64,000 bases of DNA from Nansenia antarctica (Eukaryota > Chordata > Actinopteri > Argentiniformes > Microstomatidae). This document shows, piece by piece, positions 1 to 12,110 of the stretch (the first letter of the stretch is position 1; every line of letters starts with the position of its first letter). The stretch spans positions 58,644,092-58,708,091 of the forward strand of contig OZ022341.1 in the NCBI GenBank assembly GCA_963989245.1, read 5' to 3'. The position numbers were made by a program, and so were the translations under genes. The notes under the pieces were generated by a model. It made no database searches, was not told the DNA's origin, and saw nothing but the letters and a program-made list of their open reading frames with translations.

Positions 1-26
1 TTAACTGTTCGTCTGTTGATTGACAG

Positions 27-3000
27 GGGTGTGCGTCCTGGAAGTGGTACTTCCCTTTCCACTACGCCCCGTTTGCGTCTGACTTCAAAGACATCAAAGG
101 ATTGTTCACAGAATTTGAAACTGATACCAAGCCGGTAAGAATGAACAGAAGGCTTTTTTTTCTTTTCTCTCATTCCCATCCTCTTATTAAAGGAGTGGTT
201 CACTATTTTTTTCTACAATTGACAATTTTCCACTTACCGTGGCAGTTTCCCCAGATAGTTCTTCTGTGCTTACTTACGTTCTTAGTAGACATACTTTGTT
301 TTGACATTACGGCCATAGGAAAATTGTCTGCCATTGTAAGAATAGTGAATCTCTTTAAGCCTGTTTAACCCTTTGTGTGCTTGTGCCATGTGCAGTTCAA
401 GCCCCTGGAGCAGCTGATGGGCGTGTTTCCTGCAGCCAGTGGGAACTTCTTGCCCACAACATGGAGGTCACTCATGAGCGACCCGGTAAACTTCAGTAGT
501 AGCATTACTTCAGCATACATTAATTCGTTCATCACAATTGATTTTGTGACCACAGGTTTTTGTGGTATACTGAAGGTCAGGCGTACTGTTGGGGTAGTTT
601 TTGGAATAAATTGACCTTTTCGAGATTACCATTTTCACACAAAATGGACTGTATGCACTTATTTAGCCGACCTTGTGATCATTAGACGCTGGCTCTACCT
701 CCTGAGCCACAGCCACCCCAATATACAATATAGTACTGTGTATACTTCTACATGAATAAAGTGTGATTGTTTTGCCTCTACTCTTGTTGCCTCCACCAGG
801 ACTCCTCCATCATCGACTTTTACCCTGATGACTTTGCCATTGATTTGAATGGAAAGAAGTTCGCTTGGCAGGGTAAGTCATGACAATAATCTACTGTTGA
901 ACTGAAACCTTTCTGTGGTGGTAAATACAGGATGATCTGCTTATCATGGGTGTGTTTTCCCCTCCTTTTGAAGGAGTGGCTTTGCTGCCCTTCGTGGACG
1001 AGCGCCGGCTGAGGGCAGCCTTGGCAGATGTCTACCCTGAGCTCTCCTCAGAGGAAAGTAAGTCGTTGTGTTCCTCAGCTCCCAAACCACCGCGTTATTA
1101 CACAATGGTGTTTCATGCGTGAATGAGCCACGAATGAGCCAACTGAACACAGGAGTCAGTAACATTTCCTCATCTTCATTTACCTATTATGACCTGATCT
1201 ATTGGTGTCTTTTTGTTATCCCCTGTAAAAGAGAATTGAGGTGGCCTGGGGTGGTCCATGTTGGCATGGGTTCGAATCCGGCCCATGCCCTGCTGACATG
1301 CCCTCTCTCCCTTCTTCTCCTTACTTTCCTGTCTGTCTTCACTATATCTGTCCAATAAAATGAAAAATATGAGTGGGACTGCCCCCCTCTGAAAAAAGAA
1401 CATAAAAAAAAAAGAGAATTGAGGTACTACTTTTAGATATTGACTATATTTTTTTCTTTGCTTTAGCCAAACGAAACAGCCTGGGAAGCGATGTGTTGTT
1501 TGTGGGCAAGTCCCATTCCCTCTGTGACTTCATCCAGGAACTCTACCGTGGAGAATCTCACGAGGTATGCGAAGCCCCCCGCATCCATGCAACTTAATAA
1601 TTGCAATAATTTCCATGAACTACATTTTTTGCCACTACTGAAACTCTGTGCTTATCTCCACAGGGCACTGACATACCTGCAGAACTATGCCATGGAATCC
1701 AAGGCATATTAACTCTTGAGACCGTAGACCCTATCCTACCAGATAAGTAAGGAGAATATGCTTTTACTCTTTGACACAGGTTCTTCTTTTTGCCATTTAT
1801 CCATGCCTCACTGGAAGGCTCATGGCTATCCTTTGGTTGTAATGTCTTGAAATGTAATTTACTCTCAGGCCAGTGGACTCTCCAATCCCCATGCTTCGTG
1901 ACATTGCACAGAACAGTGCCATAGGGTAAGGATAATCTCTTTGCTTTCAAACACCATTTTGATTCAGTAGGGGATCCCAAGAGGGCCACATGGCCACTGA
2001 AAAGGCATCCAGTTTTGATGTTCAGACCTAAATGTCTATGCTCTCATTGTAACCATTTATTTGTATTTGTATTTATTTTTTTACACGTTTTAAATGCAAT
2101 TGAGCCTCTCACCTTATTTCGCGGTACAAATGGCTGTACTGCATTAACCTTGAGGGCCGGTGGGTTGACGTTGAAAGGGGTAGTCTCCAAGTTCACATTC
2201 CTCAATGTACAGTACGTGATTTGGTGTTGACGAACGGAGAAAAGTAAGGTCAGAATGTGAATTTCATGCCTCGATATGACATCTCAGAGTAACATCACAA
2301 AAGAGTGTTTGGCTCTAGCTGCACCTCACCCCTTGGGGTGTAATGACCCCTATGGCCCTCCAGGGGGCTAGTCTGTGGAGCTGTACCATCTACCCTCAGA
2401 CTGCAGTTAGGACGAGGTTGAGGACACCTTTTGTGGATTGATACAATTTGTACAGTATGGTCTGCACTGAAGTGTCTGAGGAGGAAATGCTGTTGCTCAT
2501 TTCATCCTCGGTGCAGGTTGGTGATTGTCATTGCGAGGTCTATTGTCATTACAAGGCACTGGTGAATTTTTAAATAATGTTCTTATCTTTTCAGTGGTTC
2601 TAGTTGTGATTATTAAAATAGAATTGGCTTGTTAATTGATTTTCTTAATTGCAGTATAAACTATATGGATCCACAGTATGGACAGGGCTTTGTGTTCAAG
2701 TCTGTCGTCCTTCCTGGAGCCAAGTGAGTTCATTGTGTTTATCATTTTGTTTTATTGACAACTTTAATTTTCATCAGTGTGCTTTTTGATTGCCATAAAT
2801 ATTAGTTCATCTTTCACACATACTGTACTGTGTACATGTGCTTAGAATAATTGCTTTCAAATTCACTGTAATCCCGTGTAAAATCAAGGAGCTCTTTTGA
2901 GATGCTATAAGAAATACTGTTTCACTATTCCTATAGTGCATTTAAATGGATCTTAATTAGATTTGTACACCACATCCTTGATTATAAAGAATGGCATCTA

Positions 3001-6000
3001 CTACATTTATGGTCTAAATCACAGATGCAACATGGACCTCGTTTTTTCTAATTTGTTTGCCCTGTCCTGTCAGAATGCCTGTCAAGGTGCTGAAGCCCGG
3101 GGACTGGGAGAGGGGCAATCGTGGCGGCCACCGCGGGGGTGGCGGCTGGAGGCCCCAGCTGGGCTTCAACCCCAACAGACAGCAAGTCCATCTGGATCAG
3201 TCAGGCTTCAGGGCTCTGGGGTAGGTCTCCCCAGAGTAGTTCTAGTCTACAGAGCGTTGTATAACACTTTCAGTCAGATCTACCTGTGTCACTTTAAAGG
3301 TCACCATTAGATGCCAGTGTTTGATTGTGATCTAAGCTCTTTTACTACTTAGACATTTAATGTTAGACTGAATTATCATTTAAGGAACCTGAATAATTGA
3401 ACATCTGGCTCATTTTTGAGTTGCACGTCCAGGAATGAATTATGCATGGCGCCCAAGAAACATGATGTATTCAGAATTTTTTGTGTCAACCAAATCCTTA
3501 ACTCTGTAATTTAAGCAGTTAGTTGCCTTGATGGGGCCAAACGGGCAGGTGCTCAGAGATTGGTGATTAGGAAAACTTGGCACGACGGAATTGTTTCCGG
3601 AGCAGGGTTTTTTACGTGTGTAACTGTGATTAACAGTTGTTTGCAGGGGTGACACTGTGCTGAATTTCAATTGGAATAGGCTACATGTTTCAATCATAAA
3701 CCATTTCCACCTGTTTGGTGTGTCTAACTTGCTCTTTGCTGTTGTGTTGCAGTCACACCCTGAACAGGCACCAGCAGCAAGCAGGAGGACAGTACAGCAA
3801 TGCCCCACCCCCTGGCAACTACAACCAAGGAAGCTACCGCGCTCCCAACAGTGGTGGTGGTCAGCCATCCTTCCAACGTATGAACCTGACACTCACTCAC
3901 TCATTCACAGCCAGGCCTTGGGCAAACCTGTACTGATTCATCCCATCTCCCATCTACTGAAATATAGCCTTTTGCATTGTCGAAATTCAGGCCTCATGTT
4001 GCAGCCAAATATCCACCTATAGACCTGTTTTGATTGTAAATCAGCTCAGAAACCGATCAATAACTGTTTTGCGAAAAGCTGTTTTTGTAGTATCTTCTCT
4101 TACACGCTGCTATATTCAACTGTCTTTGTCCTAGGCAGCGTAAGTGAAGCTCCCCCCCAAAAAATGTACAATGTTATACTATTAAACACCTCTTTGTTTA
4201 CTGAACTGGTGAGTTGGGGATGCTAACCCACATCTGGAGAGGAAAATCCTCATTCCCAGTATCTAATCATGGGCTTCTGCCTGCACCTTTGCCTCAGCCC
4301 TGTGGTCCTCTGACAGCAGTTCTCCAATTTGACTTTGATGTGCCAATTTGCAAGTTGATGAATAATCTCATCTGGGCTGTTGATGGCTTGTGGGGCAGTC
4401 GAGGCTATTCTATTCTGGTGGCACTTGATGCAAATAAGGGTTTTTGGCTCCTCCGGATTGCGGTAGCCCTTCCCTTGGCCTCTGTTGTTCGTTCCTGGTG
4501 GCAAACTTGCCAATTAGCCGTGTGTAGGACTTTATTTCTTTATTTTTTCCCCCAGTTGTTTTGATTAAGGCAATCAAGGTTAATACTCTTGCCCATCTGT
4601 GATTGTGAGTGTGTTTCTCTCTGAATTATCACTTAACATTGGCTGGATTTTTACTGCAGAACTAACTATTGAATTAAGTTGATGTATAGTGAATTCTTAC
4701 TGCTTAATTTTCGCTAACTAGAATGCCTTTGACATGGCTTGAGTGGAAGCACACACTTCTTAGTCATTAAAGACAATTTGTATGAAATTATTTTGGAAAT
4801 GTCTAAACAGTAAGGGGAAATGTTACAGTTCATACATCTAGAATGTTTGCTTCAACTGTTTTATGGAGAGTTCTTGTGATTGTGGAATATCACCAAAGCT
4901 GGTGCATTGTTCTGCGTAGTTGAGTAACGAAATGCAACATAGAAAACAAGTAGCAAGACAAGTTATTCTCAGAAGAGACTACAAATCTGCCAGTTGTGGA
5001 ACAGGAGCTCAAATACAAGCTTTTGTGCTGTTAACTGTTATTCTCCGGGTGGGACCACTAGGTTGGTAGGAATCACAGAGGCTGGCTAGGCTGGGCCTTT
5101 TGTGTTGGGGGGTCCTAGGTCCCTGTTTGCTTATTAGTGTGCTGGAGACTAGGGGTGGTAATGAGGCTGTCGAGTGGGCCTGGGCATACCGGCCCCCCTG
5201 ATAAAAGCATTTCGGAGGATCCCGTTTGATTGGATGTGTGGTATAGTCTGGAGAGGGTTGAAACCAAAGTTAACTTCCCCTTTGACTGTGCTACTACCTC
5301 CTGTGGTGATGCGTCTACTCACTGCCTCTGAAACATGTTGCCGGGCTTTGTTAACCCTAATCAAAACAGCTGGTGTGTAATGACCAACTGGGGAGTCTCT
5401 GCTGGTGGCCATTATTGTGTTGACATGTAGTGACATTGTATTATCAACTTTGTTGCGTCACTGAAGTTGCAATGTGTCTGTTTTTAATGTGTCAGTGAAA
5501 ATGGACTGAATGGCGACAATAACTTCATCTACTCTGGTGTTCTAACACCTCTAGTGTAATTGAAAAAGAAAAGAATTGGGGGGAAATGTAAGTTGTTTGC
5601 GGTTGTTGTAATCCCTGCGTTAATTCAGTGAACGTAGTGTATTTTAAGGATTTACAGCGTAATCCTATGTTGTCTTTTGTATCACATGGCTCAGAGCTCA
5701 TAGAGTTTTAGATCATTGTTAATAGAAGAGTTGGACAGGTGTCTAATTGCAATTCCCTCCTTTGAGTGGTGATCAGAACAGGAGAGAAGACAGAGGAAGT
5801 GACAGGATTATAGTTGGAGCCAGTCTGGGTGGTCCTTATAAGGTTGTTGGTTGGGGGGACATTATTATAAACCAAAATCGACAAATCTAATTCAGTACAT
5901 TTATTTTTGCTTTTTTTATCCTATGGCTATGGAATTTATTTGGCTAACTACCATCTCAAAACCATTTCCTCAGTCAGTTGGCCTTTTATTAAAACATGTT

Positions 6001-9000
6001 GCATTCCATTCACAAGTAACACTGACACATATTTTCCTGTTGTCGTCACGTACAAGACCATTCTCTTAATATTAAGCATGAAAACACTGGCCAAAATCTC
6101 ATTGCGTACCACCAGGCCAAACGTGCTCTTTCCAAGATCCTGTTGCCATCAAACAATTTTACACCAGCTCCAATCCAGGTTTCTAAATGACTGCCTTTTC
6201 TTTGCTGAAGTTCTTTTCATCCCCACCCTTCACCCCACCCAGCACCCTCTTCTCCATCTAAAACACTCACTAGGCCTGCCCCTATAAACAAACACGTCTG
6301 AGGCTTGCAGCTGGTCATTGCCTTGGCAACAGCGGATCTGGAAGAAGCCGTTCGCTACTCCTTTTTTTTTTTTTAAAGGGTGGTTTTGTGAAGGGCTTGC
6401 AGCGATGAAACCAGGGTACTTCAGTCATCCACAATGCTGTCTGCTGAATGCTTATTTCATTTTCTGGAGAAGAAATGCAAATGCAGCATTTTTTTCCCTT
6501 TTCTTTTCCGCCCCTCTCAAATCCTATTGTGTTTTGCGGCTTGAATGGATTTAATTTCATCATGCCAACTGTTTTCTCATCATCAGTTTTAAAATAGAAA
6601 TGGGTTGTGATATGGGGGTTTTATCAGGGTGAATTGGGTTAATTAACTTCCACATTTGTGTCATTCTGTCTCAGTATTGTGTACTAAAGTTGTCCATCAC
6701 TTTCAACAGGTTTAGGTTCTCCCACAGCAGTGAAAGTGGCTCCCATACATACATATGGTCACTTTGCAATAAAAGTGTTTGACAGTGTTCTAGACAATTG
6801 TGCCAATCCTCAGAAATCTATAAGGAATGTTTAAACACTACGCTAACGGGGATGATAGAGGGTGTAGGGTGTTAGGAGGAGGAGAGGAGAGGGGGATGAT
6901 AGAGGGTGTAAACACTACGCCAACGAACACTTATTTGAACAACATATTTTGTACACTCATGTAATTATCGAACGGGAAGATTTGCTGTATACTTTTAGAT
7001 AAAAGTACCATGTATTGCTCCTGTAAAGATAGCTTATTGTGAATAATACTAAAACTGACCAGGTTTAACCAAACTGCTTTTCAGTAAAATGTCTCTTGTT
7101 CCCAACAGATTCCAGGCAGGATGGGTTATTAGGGGCACCTCCCCCATACAACCCTCAAGCGCAGCAGTACCCAAGGTGAGTCTGGGGCTTTTGTCCACTT
7201 ATGTCTTATAGCCTACTAGTAGTCCCACAGCTGTCCTCCATCCTGCTATGGATTCATTAACTTATATAAAATGCATTAACTGCTGCATTGAATATTATGT
7301 ACTTTGTTATAGTGTTGTTGCACTGCCACATGGGCATAGTAGCATTGGATGTTAAACTTGCTACACATGCATATTCCATGATTTAAACAAATAGGGGGGG
7401 GGGGGGGTTAATGATAAATTGACCATTATGAGTCAACTTAGAAATGTACAGATAACTGCCCTTTGTTGTTTGAGGCTGAGGCTACTGCACCATGGGGGGG
7501 CTTTGATTTGAATCCAGATTTTGGGTGCACTTAACAATTTCTCTTGAGGAGGTTTGCATAACTTAATGAGGCATCACTAATGCTGTTCCAGCGGTATCAT
7601 TTCCGCACCGCAGACCGTGTCCGCACAGACCAGCCATTGATTCTGGTTTCCAGACCTCTTGAAGTACTAATCAGGTTCTTTGGTTCAACTTTTCAGGCCT
7701 TCCAGGCCCATTGTGGCTCTCTGTCACCTTAGGTCAGTAGTTATTAGTGGCAACTGAAAACAGTTTCTTTAACTACTTGTGACCGGACCAAATGAAATGC
7801 ATAAGGAACTTGGAGGAGGGATTACGGATTCCACTGCTCTGCTAAGTCTGGCATTGGGCAGAATGTGACATGGTTCAATAATGAGGGATGGGCTGATTTC
7901 GACTTTTTTTTTTTTTTCCTCCTTCATTGTTGTAAATAAGATGAGAATTAATGTGGTGGGTTTGCTTATGGATCAACACATTGCTGAGCTGTTGTTCATG
8001 GAGAGCCACAGTGTGTTGGATGTGTGCTCATCACACAGTGGCAATGTGGTGTTCTCATTTCAGGGATGAGTGCAATTCAAACAGTGGAAATATGCTTTAT
8101 TTCACACTGTTGCATTCTTTCATATTCGTCTTATACATGAAATCAGGAGAAATTGGTGGCCATTTTATCCTTTTATGAATTACAATCTCCTGCTCTATAC
8201 CAATTAGCAGGGATGTTGCTGGGTCACCACGGTCAATTGAAGCCTGCATCAATAGAACTTGAAAAAGTGTGGTTTTGTTGGGGCGGAGGGGGGGGGGGGG
8301 GGTTTGCTCCTGATCAAGCAGTCTGACAGAATAATGGGTTGGACAAATGCATGGAAGGGCCTACAGCTTGAAATGCTCTGTATGGGCACATGGGGCTGTC
8401 AATTAGAAGGAAGTTATATTCATTTCTTAAATTCAACTAAAGCACAATTCTGATTTGTTTGAGAATCAAGCATGTGATGAGGGATTTTGGAAGCCTGATC
8501 TTGGATATGTGTGTGACTGTGCAGGCAGCAGTATGGTGGGCATGGCTGGGACCGGTCGATGCAGTCACAAGGAGCTGCTTACCAGCAGAACGCGAACAGG
8601 GGCCGCGGTGGGGGCCAAGGCAACTATCACCAGGGCCAAGGCAACTATCAGCAGCGCCCCGACAACCGCAGAGACAACACTGAAGGACAGCAGGTAACTA
8701 ACTTCATAGCACTCCACCAGGGACAAGGAACACGCCGCCAGGTCATAGATGTGCTTATTTGGGGACACATCGTTTAGAATATTGATAACCTATTAAGTAC
8801 TTGGGATAAATGGCATATAGAAGGATAGATTGCTAACTATATTCCAGCGACTGGTTATACTGTTGATTAGAATTCCTGCTATATTTGTTCTTCTTATACT
8901 AATCTTCACAAATACAGCTCTAATGACGTATTTTTTATTCTTGCCCCCTGTTTTTTGGTATTTTACAGGGATACAAATCTGGACGGAATTACCCCATGCC

Positions 9001-9031
9001 ACCCCCTGCAAGAAGAAACAATTGGAGTTAA
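27..9031 (+). CDS. xrn2: Xrn2, nuclear 5'-3' exoribonuclease 2 (C-terminal part, 13 exons)
   Basis: Nuclear 5'-3' exoribonuclease that degrades the downstream RNA after poly(A) cleavage (torpedo termination) and trims rRNA and snoRNA precursors. Exons with GT-AG borders and matching phases: 27-134, 396-485, 800-872, 974-1057, 1467-1564, 1664-1746, 1869-1925, 2655-2723, 3074-3220, 3753-3877, 7109-7175, 8525-8693, 8969-9031. Together they encode 410 residues to a TAA. The first exon opens at GCASWKWYFPFHYAPF, followed by FKPLEQLMGVFPAASGNFLP and VALLPFVDERRLRAAL, all recognisable XRN2 segments. The N-terminal catalytic region lies left of the window. Human XRN2 has 950 residues, so roughly the last 43% is here. 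The tail is rich in Gly, Gln, Asn and Arg (an RGRGGGQGNY stretch, GQGNY twice) and ends PPPARRNNWS, close to the human PPPSGRYNWN. Exon calls are by eye; the identity is secure. Confidence 0.95.
1243..1409 (+). mobile_element. tRNA-derived SINE in an xrn2 intron
   Basis: The intron between xrn2 exons 4 and 5 holds a short retroposon. A canonical tRNA B box, GGTTCGAATCC, lies at 1269-1279, and a degenerate A-box-like TGGC...GGTGG sits just upstream near 1242-1254. The unit ends in an A-rich tail around 1401-1410. A 16-bp direct repeat, AAAAGAGAATTGAGGT, flanks it at 1227-1242 and 1410-1425, which is the expected target-site duplication of LINE-driven insertion. The near-perfect duplication suggests a fairly recent event. 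The SINE family is not identified. Confidence 0.78.
3878..8524 (+). other. Large xrn2 introns 10 and 11 (relative to the first exon seen); no gene inside
   Basis: These two introns (3878-7108 and 7176-8524) flank the 67-nt exon at 7109-7175 and account for most of the locus length. They contain no splice-supported coding exon other than that one. Homopolymer tracts occur near 6361-6374 (T), 7393-7407 (G), 7905-7917 (T) and 8286-8302 (G). A short imperfect duplication, ggggatgatagagggtgta, occurs at about 6848 and again at about 6893. No tRNA, box C/D or box H/ACA snoRNA pattern was recognised by eye. Confidence 0.5.
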
Positions 9032-10646
9032 ATTTAAAGTAATTGGGCTGAAATGTTTTTTTTCTTTTTCAGTACTTGTCTTTTTCAGACTGTTTAATTG
9101 GAAAATGTTTTTTTTTTATTTACATTTACCTGTCATGTTCTTATGTACTGAATTTTTAAGAATGATGCCTGTAAAACTTACACTGAAATACAAGTGAAAT
9201 ACAAGTGAGTCAAAAGACAATTGTGTCATTGTCACTTTGATTTTAAAGTAGAAAATGAGCCCCCTAAATCCAGCTTGGTTTCAGAAATATCACCTAAATA
9301 ATCTTATACCTAAATAACTTTTTTCTGTAGAAATATAAAATCTTAATTTATCTTAGTGTGATTTCAAATCATATCCCTGCTGTTTTTGTTGCTACTGTTT
9401 CTCAACTTTATATTCTTAAATCATTTAGGAGGCTACCCTACCAAACTGGTGGGTATACCAAGTCTTTGGTTTAATTGTAATCATCCCAAACCATTGAATT
9501 TCATTTCCAATGAGCATCTTGGTTTATTACATTGCTGTGGCCAGTTTTCATAAATGGATTTTAATAATATTCTCTATGTTTTAGCCTAGGTCTCAATTAT
9601 GTCAGTAATGAGTATTTCTTTCTGCCTATCAAAACCTACATATTTGAAAAGGTCTACACCACAACATTTCAAGAAACAAAAGGAAAATAACATGAACATT
9701 GTTGAGAGCAAATTTATTTGTAATGTGAAACAATGAAGCTTGTTGTTTCCAAGTTTTCAGCAATTCTGAAAATCCATTATGCATCTGAATAGTGTTGCAT
9801 TTCAAGCAATGTCTATGATTGTTTTCAGTACATTCGTTATTAAGGTTATAGGCCTTTTAATATTGTTGTTTGGAATATTATTTTTATATTACATTTGAAT
9901 ATAATATTTGGCCTGTCATATGCAGCATCTCCCGTCAGCTTTCTCTCGACTGTGAGGTAATGATTTAAAAAATGAAGAAGAAAAAAAGAATCAAAATGAT
10001 AAGGATGAAGACAAGTTAACATAATACAATTTAATTAGGCCGTTTGTCTGAGGATGCAAACAATGAAGTTCACTGGTAATTAAAATGTCAATGTGCCTCC
10101 TAATCATTCCATCAAAATGAATATTCGCAGAATTGCCAATCGAATTATTGGATTGTGATTTTGTTTATATATGGAGCAGCAATCACATTTCTTGTAATTA
10201 ACAAAATAATCAGACAAATGTTTCGTTTAAAACAAAAATATACAGTCACATGAAAGTCCAGTAGTTTTGTTATATGTACAGTTCAGGTTCGTTAAACTAA
10301 ATATTTTACAATACTTCGGTATGTAGCCTATATAGACTATCCTCAGTGTGATGATTCCAAAATGTTAGTTCCGACAATGTAAAATGTAGTATGCCCAAGC
10401 TCTTCAAGCCCAGTAAGTAGCCCACTGAGCAGCGAGTTTCATTCGGTAACCGACGAACCAAAACCAGTGAACATGCAAGATCGACCATTTCTTTAAAAAA
10501 AATAAAAAAAAGTGCACCATGCCATTTAAGAAATGTCAAGACATGATGGTGTTGCTTGTCCTTGCGGTCCCAATACGGGTCTCATCTGTTCATTTGATAT
10601 CCACTTGACATTGTCTAGAATAAAGATATAAAATGTAAATGTTCTC
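9032..10646. other. Tail-to-tail spacer between xrn2 and nkx2.4 (two 3' UTRs)
   Basis: xrn2 ends at 9031 on the plus strand and nkx2.4 ends at 10647 on the minus strand, so both 3' UTRs must lie in this 1.6 kb. The sequence is strongly AT-rich. I saw no canonical AATAAA on the plus strand shortly after the xrn2 stop, so xrn2 probably uses a variant signal. The part at 10020-10215 is less repetitive, contains homeodomain-type AT-rich motifs and resembles conserved 3' UTR or enhancer sequence. That last point is an impression, not a test. Confidence 0.5.
9713..9718 (-). terminator. Candidate nkx2.4 polyadenylation signal (AATAAA)
   Basis: TTTATT on the plus strand reads AATAAA on the minus strand, about 930 nt beyond the nkx2.4 stop codon. 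It would give a roughly 0.95-kb 3' UTR ending about 0.7 kb from the xrn2 stop. Position and hexamer fit, but hexamers are frequent in AT-rich DNA. Confidence 0.4.
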
Positions 10647-11868
10647 CTACCATGTTCTGCCATAGAGCAGGTTTGAACTAACCATGTTATTGGTGTACTC
10701 AATTAGAGCCGCATCTGTCTGAGCCATGTTTATTTGGCTGTGAAGAATAGGGGGACTGGGAGACATTTCCTCCAGTTCTTCGGCAGAGGATAACGGATTA
10801 ACCTGCTGGTTCTGATGGTGGTTGACCGAACTGCCCGATGCCGTCATCGCCGCTCCCCCAGAGCCGTTCTGCTGATGACTAGACGTCGGTGTGCCGGATC
10901 CGTTCTGACAGGACTTGCCGTCCTTAACGAGAACGGGCACTGCCACCCGCCTCGGGGACTGTTGCTGAGGGCATACGTTTCCGTTCTCTTGCTGTATTTG
11001 CTGTGAGGCTTTGTCCTTCGCCTGTCGTTTCATTTTGTACCTGTGATTCTGGAACCAGATCTTGACCTGGGTCGGTGTGAGGTGAATCATGCTCGACAGA
11101 TGTTCCCTCTCGGGCGCTGAGAGGTATTTCTGCTGCTTAAACCGCCTCTCGAGCTCGTACACCTGGGCCTGGGAGAAGAGCACACGTCGTTTCCTCCTGG
11201 GCGCACTGTGTAAGGTCACCATGGACTTGGTCGGGTCCATTCCTGCCAAACTCCCCATCCCGGCCATGTTCATCCCAGTGGAGGCCCCCATGAATCTTGA
11301 AACTTGTAATAAAGACATGCAGATATACGTTTAGACGAATATTCTAATTGCACAACAAATGTTTTCAGAAAATAAGAATAATTAGTTAGAATAACTAATA
11401 AACTTGTAGAGTTTCAATTGAATTATTCTGTTAAACAAATGGTCATTTTCATTTATTAAAAGTAGGCCTATTCTAAGAGCAAGAGTAGTCGATCAACTTA
11501 CTTGTTGGATAGCGGGGCTCGGAGTTTGCGCTGTACCAAGCAGTTGCCGCTGCGCCGTTTCTCACGGTGTCCTGATACGACGGGAGATCGCCCATGTTAC
11601 CGATGCTTCCGTTACAGTATCCCCCCATAGCACTGGAGAATTGAGAAACACCGTGTGGCATGTGATAAGTCGTCGCCACTGCGGTGTTATGGCCCATGGA
11701 GTGCTGCTGCATGCCCGGTTGAGACACCTGACTTTGTCGGTATGCGCTTAGCGGAGACGCGAGGTTACCTGTGCTGTCCATGCCTCCAAACTTTCTGTAG
11801 GTCTCTTCGATTGGGCTCAAAATATCTGTCACTGAGAAAGGAGTTGAGTGCTTTGGGCTCAAGGACAT
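10647..11868 (-). CDS. nkx2.4: Nkx2.4, NK2-class homeodomain transcription factor (2 exons)
   Basis: Sequence-specific nuclear transcription factor of the NKX2-1/NKX2-4 group (ventral forebrain, hypothalamus, thyroid). Exon 1 runs 11868 to 11502 and exon 2 runs 11302 to 10647. The 199-bp intron has a GTAAGT donor and a TTTATTACAAG acceptor; the joined frame gives 340 aa. It starts MSLSPKHSTPFSVTDILSPIEE, containing the TN repressor motif at about residues 11-20. The homeodomain occupies residues 158-217 (RRKRRVLFSQAQVYELERRF ... VKIWFQNHRYKMK), with Tyr at homeodomain position 54 as in the NK2 class. The NK2-specific domain SPRRVAVPVLVKDGK is at about 238-252. The protein ends LLYGRTW, typical of this subfamily. 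Teleosts keep two paralogues (a and b); which one this is cannot be settled here. The start ATG is the only one in frame that keeps the conserved N-terminus. Confidence 0.95.
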
Positions 11869-12110
11869 GGTTTAGCCCGCAGGTGAATTTGCTGAGCGCG
11901 GAACAAGCCCGTGGTGCTGTGTTCCCCTCACTGCTGCAGGACACCTACGTAAGAGAGTTCGTTTGAGAAATCCGATTGATCGCCTTGGAGAAGGAGGAGA
12001 AGGAGGCGAGCGGCGGACGCTCTTATCTTGGCTTTACTCGAACCAGGCTATGCCAGGTTTACGACAAACAGAGGGGGCGGAGCGACGCGCCAAACTGGCC
12101 AACAATGGCC
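11869..12110 (-). promoter_or_regulatory. nkx2.4 5' UTR and proximal promoter, GC-rich
   Basis: Directly upstream of the nkx2.4 start the DNA becomes locally GC-rich and CpG-containing within an otherwise AT-rich region. A GC box (gggggcgg) lies at 12073-12080. No convincing TATA box is seen, which fits a CpG-type developmental promoter. The transcription start is not defined by sequence alone. Confidence 0.4.

Noticed and set aside
1243..1300. Possible tRNA gene, because of a perfect B box GGTTCGAATCC
   Set aside because: No cloverleaf with acceptor stem could be formed, and the flanking target duplication and A-rich tail show a SINE.
1594..1989. 131-codon minus-strand frame across xrn2 exons 6 and 7
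   Set aside because: Antisense shadow of xrn2 exons and introns with well-supported splice sites on the plus strand.
6840..6925. Short duplicated segment ggggatgatagagggtgta in an xrn2 intron
   Set aside because: Only two imperfect copies in purine-rich DNA; ordinary slippage is a sufficient explanation.
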